Of a DNA stretch of 64,000 nt, positions 35,225-43,731 are shown in pieces. The position numbers and the translations under genes were made by a program. A model generated the notes under the pieces. That model did not search any database. It was given only the letters and a program-made list of their open reading frames with translations, and was not told the DNA's origin. Each line of letters begins with the position of its first letter. Positions within the stretch are counted from its first letter, which is position 1. The stretch comes from an uncultured Lachnospiraceae bacterium (lineage in GTDB: Bacteria; Bacillota; Clostridia; Lachnospirales; Lachnospiraceae), in NCBI GenBank assembly GCA_902779395.1, contig CACZBK010000005.1:119197-183196 (forward strand). Direction: 5' to 3'.

Positions 35225-36328
35225 CTATACAGCCATTGCGCCTTTCATAAGCTGTTCTACCAGTTCACGCTTTTCATACAATACGCAGCCCCCGTCATGA
35301 TCATCCTTAAGGATATCACCGCTGCGCAGCGCCATAAACAGGGGTGAATGCATAGCCTCTCTTAAGGATGTATTCTTTATATTCACATCCGAATAAGGTG
35401 AAAACGGGCACGGCTCAGCACCGCCATGGGAATTTATATGGAAAAAGCCTCTGCCCGCTGCCACGCAGCCGCCGGAACTTTTTTCATCCCCGGGGAATGA
35501 AATATACACAATCTCCGGCCTTTCTTCTCTTAAATGTATGATCCGCTCTTTCAGGTATTCCCTCTCTGCATCCTGCGGGGCAAGTTCTTTACTCTCTTCT
35601 GTCACAGGAACAAATTCAACAAAGATCACCGCCCTGCAGCCCCTTAGTGACAGTTCATCCAGAAATCCGTCTGAAGTGACCTCACTGATATTCTCGCTTG
35701 TGACCGTAACGGATGTTCCGAAGATAAGACCGCGCTTATTCAATTCATCCATATTTTTGATCAGACGCTCATATATCCCGCTTCCCCTTCTGGCATCCGT
35801 TAACTCCTTCTTTCCCTCTATACTCATGATGGGGATAAGATTACGGCATTTATCAAACAGTTCAAAATAACGTTCATCCATAAATGTACCGTTTGTAAAG
35901 ATCGGGAACAGGATATTCTTCTTTTTGCCTGCCGCCTCTATTACTCCCCTGCGAAGCATAGGCTCACCTCCGGCCAGCAGGATAAAACTGATCCCCAGTC
36001 CATCCGCTTCCTCAAAAACATTAAACCAATCCTCATCAGTAAGCTGCGTTACAGGCTCGGTATCCACAGTTGCATGATTACATCTGGAATAACAGCCGGC
36101 ACAGTGAAGATTACATTTGCTCGTGATACTGGCTATCAGAAAAGGAGGTATATGTTCACCGTTCTTTTCTGCCTTCTTGCGCTTAGCGGAAGCTGCTGCA
36201 GATGCCCCGGCAAAAGACAGCATAAAAGCACTCTCTCTTGGATTCTTTAGAGTTGCTTTTACTGCATCAGAAACGACACGTTCCACACCTTTTGTCATAT
36301 ATTCCTGCATATCGAATTCTTTATTCAT
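35225..36328 (-). CDS. radical SAM protein with SPASM-like C-terminus
   Basis: 367 residues from the ATG at 36328 (AAAGGATGAT upstream). The cluster motif CNLHCAGC is at C72, C76, C79. The SAM-binding GGEP block follows (LLAGGEPMLRRG). The C-terminal part has a cysteine and a CPFSPYSDVN block, suggesting at least one auxiliary cluster. No precursor peptide gene was found beside it, so a peptide-modifying role is open. It is expressed from a consensus promoter. Confidence 0.9.
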   Translation of the reverse strand: MNKEFDMQEYMTKGVERVVSDAVKATLKNPRESAFMLSFAGASAAASAKRKKAEKNGEHIPPFLIASITSKCNLHCAGCYSRCNHATVDTEPVTQLTDEDWFNVFEEADGLGISFILLAGGEPMLRRGVIEAAGKKKNILFPIFTNGTFMDERYFELFDKCRNLIPIMSIEGKKELTDARRGSGIYERLIKNMDELNKRGLIFGTSVTVTSENISEVTSDGFLDELSLRGCRAVIFVEFVPVTEESKELAPQDAEREYLKERIIHLREERPEIVYISFPGDEKSSGGCVAAGRGFFHINSHGGAEPCPFSPYSDVNIKNTSLREAMHSPLFMALRSGDILKDDHDGGCVLYEKRELVEQLMKGAMAV

Positions 36329-36391
36329 ATCATCCTTTCCTTTCGACTCTATAGATCGTTTGGAAAAAAACAGCCCTTTATGTTTTGTCAT

Positions 36392-36420
36392 ATTATATTT
36401 TATAAAATGTATTTTGTCAA
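36392..36420 (-). promoter_or_regulatory. consensus promoter of the radical SAM gene
   Basis: TTGACA (36415-36420), 17 bp, TATAAT (36392-36397) on the minus strand, a full consensus match. The spacer holds the palindrome TTTTATAAAA. TGACAAAAYA is present twice, at -35 and just after -10, and could be an operator. Confidence 0.8.
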
Positions 36421-36451
36421 TAAAAAACTATGAAGCATGATATGAAATCAA

Positions 36452-36480
36452 GGGGGCATAGGAAACCTTCCTGTAACCCC
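36452..36480 (-). terminator. probable terminator of the MBL gene
   Basis: On the minus strand GGGG...AGGAA/TTCCT...CCCC forms a hairpin directly after the stop codon at 36487, followed by a weak TTGATTT tract. Confidence 0.45.
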
Positions 36481-36486
36481 ATTACC

Positions 36487-37122
36487 TTAAAACGTTATCT
36501 TTACCTCAACCCTGACCGGTTCCTTCACGTTTTCCGCAAAAATCCTGCCGTCTTCCGGCTTGCCGGTCAGCTCTCCGTAATGGACAGGGATCGCGACTGA
36601 CGGTTTCATTGTATTTACCAGCTCTGCTGCCTGCTTCGCATCCATTGTGTAGAAGCCTCCGATGGGGATCAGCGCTATATCGCATTTTACTGCTTTGGCT
36701 TCTTTTATCGCATCTATATCCCCGGCTATATAGATACGTGTTCCGTCGATCTTCAGTATATATCCGCACCAGAGGGCGCTCTTTGGATGAAAAGGTTTTA
36801 AGATGTTATACATCGGCACCGTCTCAAACTCCAGAGCATCTGCTTCATATGCTGCCCCGGGGTTCACGCTTATGATACGTGCTACCGTTCCCATAAGCTT
36901 TTTCGCCTTGTTCTCCATCTTCTTAGGAACCACCAGCACGGTATTCTCCCCGGCAGCCTTTTCAATATCCTCCGGCGAAAAATGATCGTAATGATCATGG
37001 GTTATAAATATATACGCCGCATCTTTCGGCGTCTCCTTCAGCTGAAACGGATCGATATAGATATTTCCGCATGCTGCCTTTATCCGTATGCTGTTATGCT
37101 TAAAAACCGTTATGTTTTCTGT
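36487..37122 (-). CDS. metal-dependent hydrolase, UlaG/YtkL-like MBL fold
   Basis: 211 residues from the ATG at 37122 (GGGAGGGTTTGT upstream). The metal motif is HDHYDH (H43, H45, D47, H48). Later ligands are in AGDID and VAIPVHYGE. The size and the motif set fit the UPF0173/YtkL group. It is the last gene of the TetR-controlled operon, 14 bp after tetR. Confidence 0.9.
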   Translation of the reverse strand, partial: TENITVFKHNSIRIKAACGNIYIDPFQLKETPKDAAYIFITHDHYDHFSPEDIEKAAGENTVLVVPKKMENKAKKLMGTVARIISVNPGAAYEADALEFETVPMYNILKPFHPKSALWCGYILKIDGTRIYIAGDIDAIKEAKAVKCDIALIPIGGFYTMDAKQAAELVNTMKPSVAIPVHYGELTGKPEDGRIFAENVKEPVRVEVKITF

Positions 37123-37136
37123 CATACAAACCCTCC

Positions 37137-37700
37137 CTATATTTCGCGCCTTTTGATACCGGTCAATCCCAGATAATGATAGGAATGCAGCATCCAAAGC
37201 CTGTGCCTCATCTCATCTTCTTCCCTGCAGTTTAACAGAATATCAATATAGGCGGTCATCATAAGCGATGCCACCTGCTTTTTAAACTCTTTATCCCTGA
37301 GAGGACACCCGGCAACAAAAAAATCACTCATCGCCGCACGGATAGCTTCCTGTTCCTTCCTTTCTCCGGATTTAAGCATTATAAGTATGCCGGAGCGATA
37401 TTCGCTCATAACCTTTGCAAGCACATCGGATACTTCATTTATCTTATCTTCCGTATAATTGCCCGAATATTCCTTACTGCCGAAACGGCGGATCAGCTTC
37501 ATGATGCTTTGTCTGGCCGGGCCGACTATCGTCTCGTAGATCTCTTCTTTTGAACGAAAATATCTGTAGATATTACTCTTACTGATGCTGCACGCACCGG
37601 CGATCATATTCAGGGATGTATCGCTGTATCCGTTTTTAATAAATGATTTTTCCGAAACCGTAAGTATCCTGTTTCTGATATCTTCTTTTTTGGTCTGCAT
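37137..37700 (-). CDS. TetR-family regulator
   Basis: 187 residues from the ATG at 37700 (GAAGGGAAGAGA upstream). N-terminal HTH: ILTVSEKSFIKNGYSDTSLNMIAGACSISKSNIYRYFRSKEEIYETI. The C-terminal helical ligand domain is unlike known subfamilies. It is the third gene of the DUF362/permease operon and probably controls the paired sites at 39787-39861. Confidence 0.9.
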   Translation of the reverse strand: MQTKKEDIRNRILTVSEKSFIKNGYSDTSLNMIAGACSISKSNIYRYFRSKEEIYETIVGPARQSIMKLIRRFGSKEYSGNYTEDKINEVSDVLAKVMSEYRSGILIMLKSGERKEQEAIRAAMSDFFVAGCPLRDKEFKKQVASLMMTAYIDILLNCREEDEMRHRLWMLHSYHYLGLTGIKRREI

Positions 37701-37752
37701 TCTCTTCCCTTCATATTCCAATGAGCTTCCGAACGCCGCATGAATAAACCGC

Positions 37753-38658
37753 TCAAAATCCGATAATATTGATCAGGACCCCCGACACACACGCAAACAG
37801 AATGATAAATGCCCAGTATAGCAGGAAATGCTTAATACCCAGTACTACTTTGAGCGCCCCCAGGTTTGTGATCTTGGTGGCCGGTCCTGTGATCATAAAT
37901 GCTGCCGCACTCCCCAGGCTCATTCCGTTTGCCAGCCATGTCTTTAGTATCGGTATTGTCCCGCCACCGCATACATAAAGCGGCACTCCCACTGTGGACG
38001 CCATCAGTACGCCCCAGGCTTCGTTCCCTCCAAACATAAAAGTAACCGCTTCCTGAGGGACATATCTTTGAAACACCGCAGACAAAAGGATCCCTATAAA
38101 GAAGTAAAGTCCGGTTGCTTTAAAATTCCTGAATATGTTCTTTAAAAGCCTTATAAAAAGATTCGGATCGGTATCCTTGTTTTTCGGCTCATTAAATCCG
38201 TCAAAACGAAAGAACTGCTTTTCTTTATAGAATATCCGTATCAGAAGTCCTGCTGCGATCCCGCACAAAAAACAGCTCACTATCCTGACGATCAAAACTT
38301 TCATCCCCAAAGCTGCGCTGTAGATTATCAGCTGCGGATTCAACAGTATCGAGCTCATCATAAACGAAGCCAGCCATTCATCACGTATGCCGCCCTTTGA
38401 AAAAGAAGCTGCGATGGGTATCGTTCCGTACATGCATAAAGGCGAAGCCACACCCAGAACAGATGCAAAGATGATCCCCACTAAGCTGCTGCCGTCTCCC
38501 TTCATATTCCGCATCAGATTATGGATCCTGTCCTTAAAGAAAACGGATATGACCGATCCGATCACCATGCCGGCAACCCAGTACCAGAAGATCTGCCCCA
38601 GCTGCACGGAGAAATAGTACCATATATAAATGATCTCTCTTTTTATGATCTCGATCAC
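37753..38658 (-). CDS. permease, ArsP/DUF318 type
   Basis: 301 residues from a GTG start at 38656-38658, directly after the DUF362 stop. Eight helices in two related halves with the family motif GVASPLCMYGTIPIA and GVPLYVCGGGTIPI. The cysteine plus GTIPI pattern is the hallmark of ArsP/YraQ permeases, which export trivalent organoarsenicals or related compounds in some species. The real substrate here is unknown. Confidence 0.88.
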   Translation of the reverse strand: MIEIIKREIIYIWYYFSVQLGQIFWYWVAGMVIGSVISVFFKDRIHNLMRNMKGDGSSLVGIIFASVLGVASPLCMYGTIPIAASFSKGGIRDEWLASFMMSSILLNPQLIIYSAALGMKVLIVRIVSCFLCGIAAGLLIRIFYKEKQFFRFDGFNEPKNKDTDPNLFIRLLKNIFRNFKATGLYFFIGILLSAVFQRYVPQEAVTFMFGGNEAWGVLMASTVGVPLYVCGGGTIPILKTWLANGMSLGSAAAFMITGPATKITNLGALKVVLGIKHFLLYWAFIILFACVSGVLINIIGF

Positions 38659-39753
38659 TTAATCTGTTTCCCCTGTTTCCGCTGAGTCAATATTAATGAT
38701 CTCATATGCTCTGTTGCCAAAACCGATCTTCTCGCAATGAGTCAGTATGTGCAAACCGTTCTTTTCCAGTATCCTGTTCTGAAGCGACTGTCCGTCTTCT
38801 GCCTTAAACACCAGATCGATGCATGCCTGATCCAGCGCAACAGGATCTGTCGATGCAAGGATCCCTATATCGTGCATGTCAACTTCCGTCGGAGTCGACA
38901 CACAGTCACAGTCTATCGACATATGGTTCATCACGCTGATATATATTATCTTCTGCCCGTGTCCTTCATAATCCGAAACCGACTTTGCCGCTTCCGCCAT
39001 GGATTCGGTAAAGGTATCCTGATTGGTGAGCATGGATCCGATATCTATCGGAGGCTTCGAAAACACGCCGCCCGTATGTATCCTGACCTTGCCTTCTCTT
39101 GAACCTATACCTATGGAGATATTCTTAAGCGCTCCTCCGAATCCGCCCATCGGATGCCCCTTAAAATGCGAAAGCACTATCACATAATCATAGTTTGCAA
39201 GATTCTGTCCAACCCAGTTTTCCTTAAGATTCACGCCGCCCTCAACCGGAATGACCATATATCCGTCGCGGTCCATGATATCCACATCAGCGATCTCCGT
39301 AAATCCGTGATCCTTAGCAACCTGCATATGCATCTGCGTATCAGTTCTCTTAGATCCCGAATATGCCGTATTGCATTCGATGATCGTTCCGTCCACACTC
39401 TGAACCAGATCCTTTATCAGATCCGGATCCAGATAATTGGGATTGCCGGCCTCTCCGGTAGAAAGCTTTATCGCCACCTTTCCCTGCGGATGTACATCCA
39501 GTGTTTCATAGATCTTCATCAAAGCTTCGGGGCTGATATCGTTTGTCATGTAAACTACGGAATGATCATCATAACTTCTGTTTCCGGCTTCCAGTGACGC
39601 GATATCATAGAATTCATGCTGCTCGATATCGTAATGCATATGCGGAATGTACCAGGCGATAAAGCCCAGCACGATTATCAATATCGATCCTATAACGGTC
39701 AAAAATACTCTGAGAGCGCTTTTCTTTTTTGGCTTATCCTTTTTCTCTTTCAT
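38659..39753 (-). CDS. DUF362 protein with N-terminal membrane anchor
   Basis: 364 residues from the ATG at 39753; upstream ATGs at 39771 and 39786 lack ribosome sites. Lysine-rich start and one helix (about 15-33). The DUF362 core follows: ATGEAGNPNYLDP-like KLSTGEAG, VVLSHFKGHPMGGFGGALKNISIGIGSREGK and VDMHDIGILASTDPVALDQACIDLV. The family often carries ferredoxin parts; none is present here. It leads the operon with the permease, TetR and MBL genes. Confidence 0.88.
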   Translation of the reverse strand: MKEKKDKPKKKSALRVFLTVIGSILIIVLGFIAWYIPHMHYDIEQHEFYDIASLEAGNRSYDDHSVVYMTNDISPEALMKIYETLDVHPQGKVAIKLSTGEAGNPNYLDPDLIKDLVQSVDGTIIECNTAYSGSKRTDTQMHMQVAKDHGFTEIADVDIMDRDGYMVIPVEGGVNLKENWVGQNLANYDYVIVLSHFKGHPMGGFGGALKNISIGIGSREGKVRIHTGGVFSKPPIDIGSMLTNQDTFTESMAEAAKSVSDYEGHGQKIIYISVMNHMSIDCDCVSTPTEVDMHDIGILASTDPVALDQACIDLVFKAEDGQSLQNRILEKNGLHILTHCEKIGFGNRAYEIINIDSAETGETD

Positions 39754-39786
39754 ACTAAAGTGTATCTCCATTCCCCGGCCCGCCAT

Positions 39787-39861
39787 CCAATAGCGACCGT
39801 TTATGCTCTATTATTATCATATATACGCCCTGTTTTCAACATATTGTCGCCAAAAGCGACC
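39787..39861 (-). promoter_or_regulatory. promoter flanked by two matching operator sites
   Basis: -35 TTGAAA (39834-39839), 17 bp, -10 TAATAA (39811-39816) on the minus strand. CCAAAAGCGACC (39850-39861) and CCAATAGCGACC (39787-39798) match at 11 of 12 positions and are 63 bp apart, six helical turns. The upstream copy is part of the palindrome GTCGC-CAAAA-GCGAC. The TetR of the operon is the likely binder. Confidence 0.6.
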
Positions 39862-39891
39862 ACATCTTGATTTCGTTATCAAAAAACCACG

Positions 39892-39991
39892 GGGTCACAA
39901 GACGATCTTCCCACCTTTTAAGCGGCATCAGGTACCTCCCGCGATGCGGGTCCCTCCTAATGCCAAAAGGCGGGCCCCTTCTTGTGACTTT
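39892..39991 (-). repeat. 100-bp structured hairpin repeat, copy 2
   Basis: Identical to 33410-33509. It lies 3-prime of the FMN reductase gene in the same orientation as copy 1. It is framed by AAAAACCACGGG/CCCGTGGTTTTT arms, so the full structure is a nested hairpin ending in a T run on the minus strand, a likely terminator. The element seems to sit inside a member of the ACCACGGGG palindrome family. Confidence 0.85.
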
Positions 39992-40040
39992 GTGACTTGG
40001 ACGGACCCGTGGTTTTTAAATGAATGCTTTATCAGACAGC

Positions 40041-40673
40041 TTAATCATTTATGAAGTGTGTCCACTCATGCTCTTCCTGCTGCGGCAGGCCAAACTGCTC
40101 TTTGCCAAGTGCGATACTCTTCATCAGGAATGTCATATTACGTGCAAGTACCCTCATAGTCTGCAGCCCTTCCAGGTCCTTAGAAGCCTGTCCGGGCGTC
40201 CTTCCGTGTATGCTGTTCCAGTACTGACTTGAAGCTACAGGCATTCCGGAGATTGTAAAATACTTATTCAGCTCATCAAAAGTAGCCGAGCATCCGCCTC
40301 TTCTGGCTACAACAATACTTGCTCCTACCTTCATTGTCCTGTCAAAGTGGCTGCTGTAAAACAGTCTGTCCAGGCAGGCGATCAGCGTGGCATTTGCTGA
40401 TGCATAATAAACCGGCGATGCCACTACCATGCCGTCAGCCGCCTCAAACTTCGGAGCCAGTTCATTTACGATGTCATCAAAAACACATTTTCCGCTTTTT
40501 GAACAGCTGTTGCATGAAACGCATCCGCGGATATCCCTGTTTCCGACATGGACCACTTCAGCCTCAACCCCTTCATCTTCAAAGACCCTGACCATCTCAT
40601 TTACTGCAACCATCGTATTACCGTTGGTCTTAGGGCTTCCGTTCAATAAAAGAACTCGTAGTTTCTTATCCAT
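40041..40673 (-). CDS. NADPH-dependent FMN reductase-like flavoprotein
   Basis: 210 residues from the ATG at 40673 (AAAGGAGGCAGAG upstream). The FMN phosphate loop is LLLNGSPKTNGNTM. A CVSCNSCSKSGKC segment follows the usual place of the iron-sulfur flavoprotein motif, so a cluster is possible. The flavodoxin-like fold continues to DGMVVASPVYYASANATL. Its start lies 69 bp from the stop of the upstream tcdA-like gene. Confidence 0.9.
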   Translation of the reverse strand: MDKKLRVLLLNGSPKTNGNTMVAVNEMVRVFEDEGVEAEVVHVGNRDIRGCVSCNSCSKSGKCVFDDIVNELAPKFEAADGMVVASPVYYASANATLIACLDRLFYSSHFDRTMKVGASIVVARRGGCSATFDELNKYFTISGMPVASSQYWNSIHGRTPGQASKDLEGLQTMRVLARNMTFLMKSIALGKEQFGLPQQEEHEWTHFIND

Positions 40674-40741
40674 CTCTGCCTCCTTTTTGTTTTCCATCAG
40701 ACGATACCGTCTTATTCTGCCATTGTTTACTGCGCCGGTCA

Positions 40742-41509
40742 TTAACCTCTTGTCCGGGTTGCGGCCAGATCATTTATCACTTCGCCGGCTATGATCAGTC
40801 CCGCTACCGACGGAACAAAGGCGGTTGAGCCGGGGATGTCCCTGCGCTCCGTGCATTTCCTTGCTGTCCCCGGGGGACATATACAATGCTGTCTGCAGCT
40901 TATGGACATATCTTCCAGCGGTTTTATGGGCTTTTCCTTTGAATATACTACCTTGAGCGAATCAATCCCTCTCTTTTTACACTCACGCCGCATCACCCTT
41001 GCAAGAGGACATATGGAAGTCTGATACAGATCGGCCACTTCGAAAAGAGAAGCGTTCAGCTTATTTCCTGCGCCCATGGAAGAAATGACCGGCGTTCCCT
41101 CATTTTTCGCCTTTTCTATTATCGCAAGCTTTCCGGTGACCGTATCGATCGCATCTACAACATAATCATACTCACGAAAATCAAACTGATCCTGCGTCTC
41201 CGGCAGAAAGAAAGTCTTATACGCCCTGACCTCGCAGTCGGGATTGATCTCATGAATACGCTCCGCCGCTACATCCACCTTGTATTTACCTACTGTTTTT
41301 CTGGTAGCCAATATCTGCCGGTTTATATTTGTAAGGCATACCCTGTCATCATCTATGATATCCAGAGCTCCTATCCCGCTTCTTGCGAGCGCTTCAACCA
41401 CATAGCCGCCCACTCCGCCTATCCCGAATACCGCGACACGCGCAGCAGCAAACCTTTCCATGGTCTCCGCTCCATATAATAACTGTGTTCTCGAAAACTG
41501 ATTCAGCAT
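40742..41509 (-). CDS. tcdA: tRNA threonylcarbamoyladenosine dehydratase (TcdA-like E1 enzyme)
   Basis: 255 residues. It forms the cyclic t6A modification at tRNA position 37 by ATP-driven dehydration. N-terminus has FSRTQLLYGAETMERF, the adenylation loop FGIGGVGGYVVEAL, DIIDDDRVCLTNINRQ and the later DYVVDAIDTVTGK block. C-terminal PLARVMRRECKKRGI matches TcdA more than MoeB/ThiF. No cysteine desulfurase partner lies beside it. Confidence 0.92.
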   Translation of the reverse strand: MLNQFSRTQLLYGAETMERFAAARVAVFGIGGVGGYVVEALARSGIGALDIIDDDRVCLTNINRQILATRKTVGKYKVDVAAERIHEINPDCEVRAYKTFFLPETQDQFDFREYDYVVDAIDTVTGKLAIIEKAKNEGTPVISSMGAGNKLNASLFEVADLYQTSICPLARVMRRECKKRGIDSLKVVYSKEKPIKPLEDMSISCRQHCICPPGTARKCTERRDIPGSTAFVPSVAGLIIAGEVINDLAATRTRG

Positions 41510-41572
41510 CAGTAACCTCCGTTCTCACCAAATAATATCACAGATTATACCCGCATTCAGTTTATCAGGCAA

Positions 41573-41600
41573 GACCGGGGGGACGGACCTCGCTTTTTTT
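41573..41600. repeat. degraded member of the ACCACGGGG palindrome family
   Basis: AAGACCGGGGGGACGGACC followed by TCGC and a T run. It keeps the GGACGGACC loop but has a poor stem. It lies between two divergent genes, where a terminator has no use. Confidence 0.45.
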
Positions 41601-41610
41601 CTTCAATGCT

Positions 41611-41651
41611 GTTATATAACTGTTGACAACTGTCATATACTGTTATATACT
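41611..41651 (+). promoter_or_regulatory. promoter and YtrA-type operator of the second GntR/ABC operon
   Basis: -35 TTGACA (41623-41628), 17 bp, -10 TATACT (41646-41651). A perfect palindrome GTTATATAAC (41611-41620) lies just upstream, and GTCATATAC and GTTATATAC repeat through the spacer and -10. The GntR protein encoded next is the likely repressor. Confidence 0.75.
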
Positions 41652-41739
41652 GTTTTTGGGCAGAGGGGAAAGACAACTGCAGAAGGTCTTTCATTCCGGT
41701 GCAATGCGCATGTACCGGCTCTGCAGAAAGGAAATCAGC

Positions 41740-42111
41740 ATGCAGATAATAATAAACAATTCGTCCATGATACCTGTATATGAGCAGCTTATGGACCGCA
41801 TCAAACAGGAGATCATAAACGGAGGTATTAAAGAAGGCGAAGCCCTTCCTTCCGTAAGAAGCCTGGCCAACGATCTTAAGATCAGCGCCCTTACGGTGAA
41901 AAAAGCCTATGATAAGCTTGAGGAAGACGGCTATATACTAACCGTTCACGGCAAGGGCAGCTTCGTTACCGCTACGGATATGCAGCTTGCAGCCGAAGCC
42001 AGGAAAAAATCCATAGAAGATTCTTTTGCCCTTACGGTAGAGCATGCCAGAGCTTTAGGGCTCACGGATGAAGAGATCCGCGATATCTTAGAGATCATCC
42101 TGGCCGAATAA
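41740..42111 (+). CDS. GntR-family regulator, YtrA type
   Basis: 123 residues from the ATG at 41740 (AGAAAGGAAATCAGC upstream). HTH: IPVYEQLMDRIKQEIINGGIKEGEALPSVRSLANDLKISALTVKKAYDKLEEDGYI. A short C-terminal helix region follows, as in YtrA. It leads an operon with an ABC ATPase and a permease, 14 bp before the ATPase. Confidence 0.92.
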   Translation: MQIIINNSSMIPVYEQLMDRIKQEIINGGIKEGEALPSVRSLANDLKISALTVKKAYDKLEEDGYILTVHGKGSFVTATDMQLAAEARKKSIEDSFALTVEHARALGLTDEEIRDILEIILAE

Positions 42112-42125
42112 GAAGGAGTCAAGAA

Positions 42126-42965
42126 ATGATACAGATAAATGATCTGCAAAAGAAATATAAAGGTTTTGAACTGAATGTTTCCCTCACTATACCCGAAGGT
42201 ACTGTTACAGGCCTTATCGGAAAAAACGGTGCCGGGAAAAGTACAACCATCAAATCAATACTGGGGCTGGTAAAACCTGACGGAGGCAGTATAAAGGTCC
42301 TTTCGGATGCTCCGGGGAAAAATATGGAATCCATAGGCGTTGTCCTTTCCGACTCCGGTTTTTCCATGATGCTTACCATAAAGGATGTTATCTGGATCCT
42401 GCGCGCCAGTTATAAAGATTTTGAAGAAAAGCGATTTTGTGAATTCTGCAGCAGACAATCACTGCCCATGGACAAACCCATCAAAGAGTTTTCCAGCGGT
42501 ATGAAAGCAAAGCTTAAAGTTATCTCTGCAATAAGCCATAATGCAAAGCTGCTCATACTTGACGAACCTACTACAGGGCTTGATGTTCTGGCGAGAAACG
42601 ACGTGCTTGATCTGCTTCGCGATTATATGGCAGAAGCACCTGAGCGTTCAATTCTGATTAGCTCACATATTTCCTCGGATCTGGAGGGCTTATGTGACGA
42701 TATCTACATGATAGACCGCGGCCGTATCATAATGCATGAAGATACCGATACCCTGCTTGGCCGCTACGGAATACTTAAGATGTCCGAAAAAGAATATGAA
42801 GAGATAGACAAACAATACATAACCATCACTCAAAAAGATCGTATGAATGTAACCTGTCTGACAAACGAAAAACAATTCTATCTTGATAACTATCCTAAAA
42901 TGGTCATAGAAAACAGCAGTATCGATGATATCATCGTTCTTACACTGGGAGGTAATGAGAGATGA
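42126..42965 (+). CDS. ABC transporter ATP-binding protein
   Basis: 279 residues. Walker A GKNGAGKST, signature FSSGMKAKLK, Walker B LLILDEPTTGLDV, switch histidine in ISSHIS. A 70-residue C-terminal extension is present, as in the YtrB/BcrA type. It overlaps the permease start by 4 bp. Confidence 0.93.
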   Translation: MIQINDLQKKYKGFELNVSLTIPEGTVTGLIGKNGAGKSTTIKSILGLVKPDGGSIKVLSDAPGKNMESIGVVLSDSGFSMMLTIKDVIWILRASYKDFEEKRFCEFCSRQSLPMDKPIKEFSSGMKAKLKVISAISHNAKLLILDEPTTGLDVLARNDVLDLLRDYMAEAPERSILISSHISSDLEGLCDDIYMIDRGRIIMHEDTDTLLGRYGILKMSEKEYEEIDKQYITITQKDRMNVTCLTNEKQFYLDNYPKMVIENSSIDDIIVLTLGGNER

Positions 42966-43627
42966 AAGGATTTCTGGTAAAAGATTTCTGCCTGCTTGCA
43001 GGACAGAAAAAACTGTTTATATTATATATATTTCTTATGGCATTTATGAGCTATACGATGGAAAGTTCATTTATAATAAGCTATTTCCCGATGATAGCAA
43101 CTCTGCTGGCCTTTTCCACCATCACCTATGACAGTTTTGATAACGGAATGGCTTTTATCATGACCATGCCCGGAGCGCGGAAGAATTACGCCAATTCAAA
43201 ATATCTTCTTTCCTTCATCATAATCACGGCCAGCTGGATCGCTGCATTAGTGATGCAGTTTGCCACTTTAATAATAAAGAAAGAAGCTTTTGATACCTTT
43301 GATCTGCTGGGACAGGATATGCTTTATGTGCCGATCTTCCTTATCGTCAGCAGCATTATCATCCCTGTAGTTCTTAAATACGGCGCAGAAAAAGGCCGCA
43401 TCATAATGATAATCATCTTTGGCATAGCGGCGCTTATAGTTTTCGCCGGCATCAAACTTAAGCAATCAAATGATCTCAATATCGGCTTCGATGTGAAAGC
43501 ATTTATAAGCTCCATCGAAAGTATTTCGCCTTTCATTATCGCCGCCGGATTAGCAGCTGTTGCTCTTATCATAATGTTCATTTCCATGATAATAAGCAAC
43601 TCTATCATGCATAAGAAAGAATACTAA
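42962..43627 (+). CDS. ABC-2 type permease (DUF3816/YtrC-like)
   Basis: 221 residues with six helices; the segment MPGARKNYANSKYLLSF between helices 2 and 3 is typical of small ABC-2 permeases. It is the membrane partner of the ATPase just upstream. Confidence 0.85.
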   Translation: MKGFLVKDFCLLAGQKKLFILYIFLMAFMSYTMESSFIISYFPMIATLLAFSTITYDSFDNGMAFIMTMPGARKNYANSKYLLSFIIITASWIAALVMQFATLIIKKEAFDTFDLLGQDMLYVPIFLIVSSIIIPVVLKYGAEKGRIIMIIIFGIAALIVFAGIKLKQSNDLNIGFDVKAFISSIESISPFIIAAGLAAVALIIMFISMIISNSIMHKKEY

Positions 43628-43656
43628 ACTTTTGTAGATGAATAATTCCGATTCCT

Positions 43657-43685
43657 TGTAACCTTTTTGCCTCTTGGATCGTATT
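43657..43685 (+). promoter_or_regulatory. ECF-type promoter of the sigma/anti-sigma pair
   Basis: TGTAAC (43657-43662), then 17 bases, then CGTATT (43680-43685). The AAC/CGT pattern is that of ECF sigma promoters and suggests autoregulation by the sigma factor encoded 47 bp on. Confidence 0.55.
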
Positions 43686-43731
43686 ATATGTGAAAGGCCT
43701 TTCTGAATATAATATTTCGGGGACATTTATT

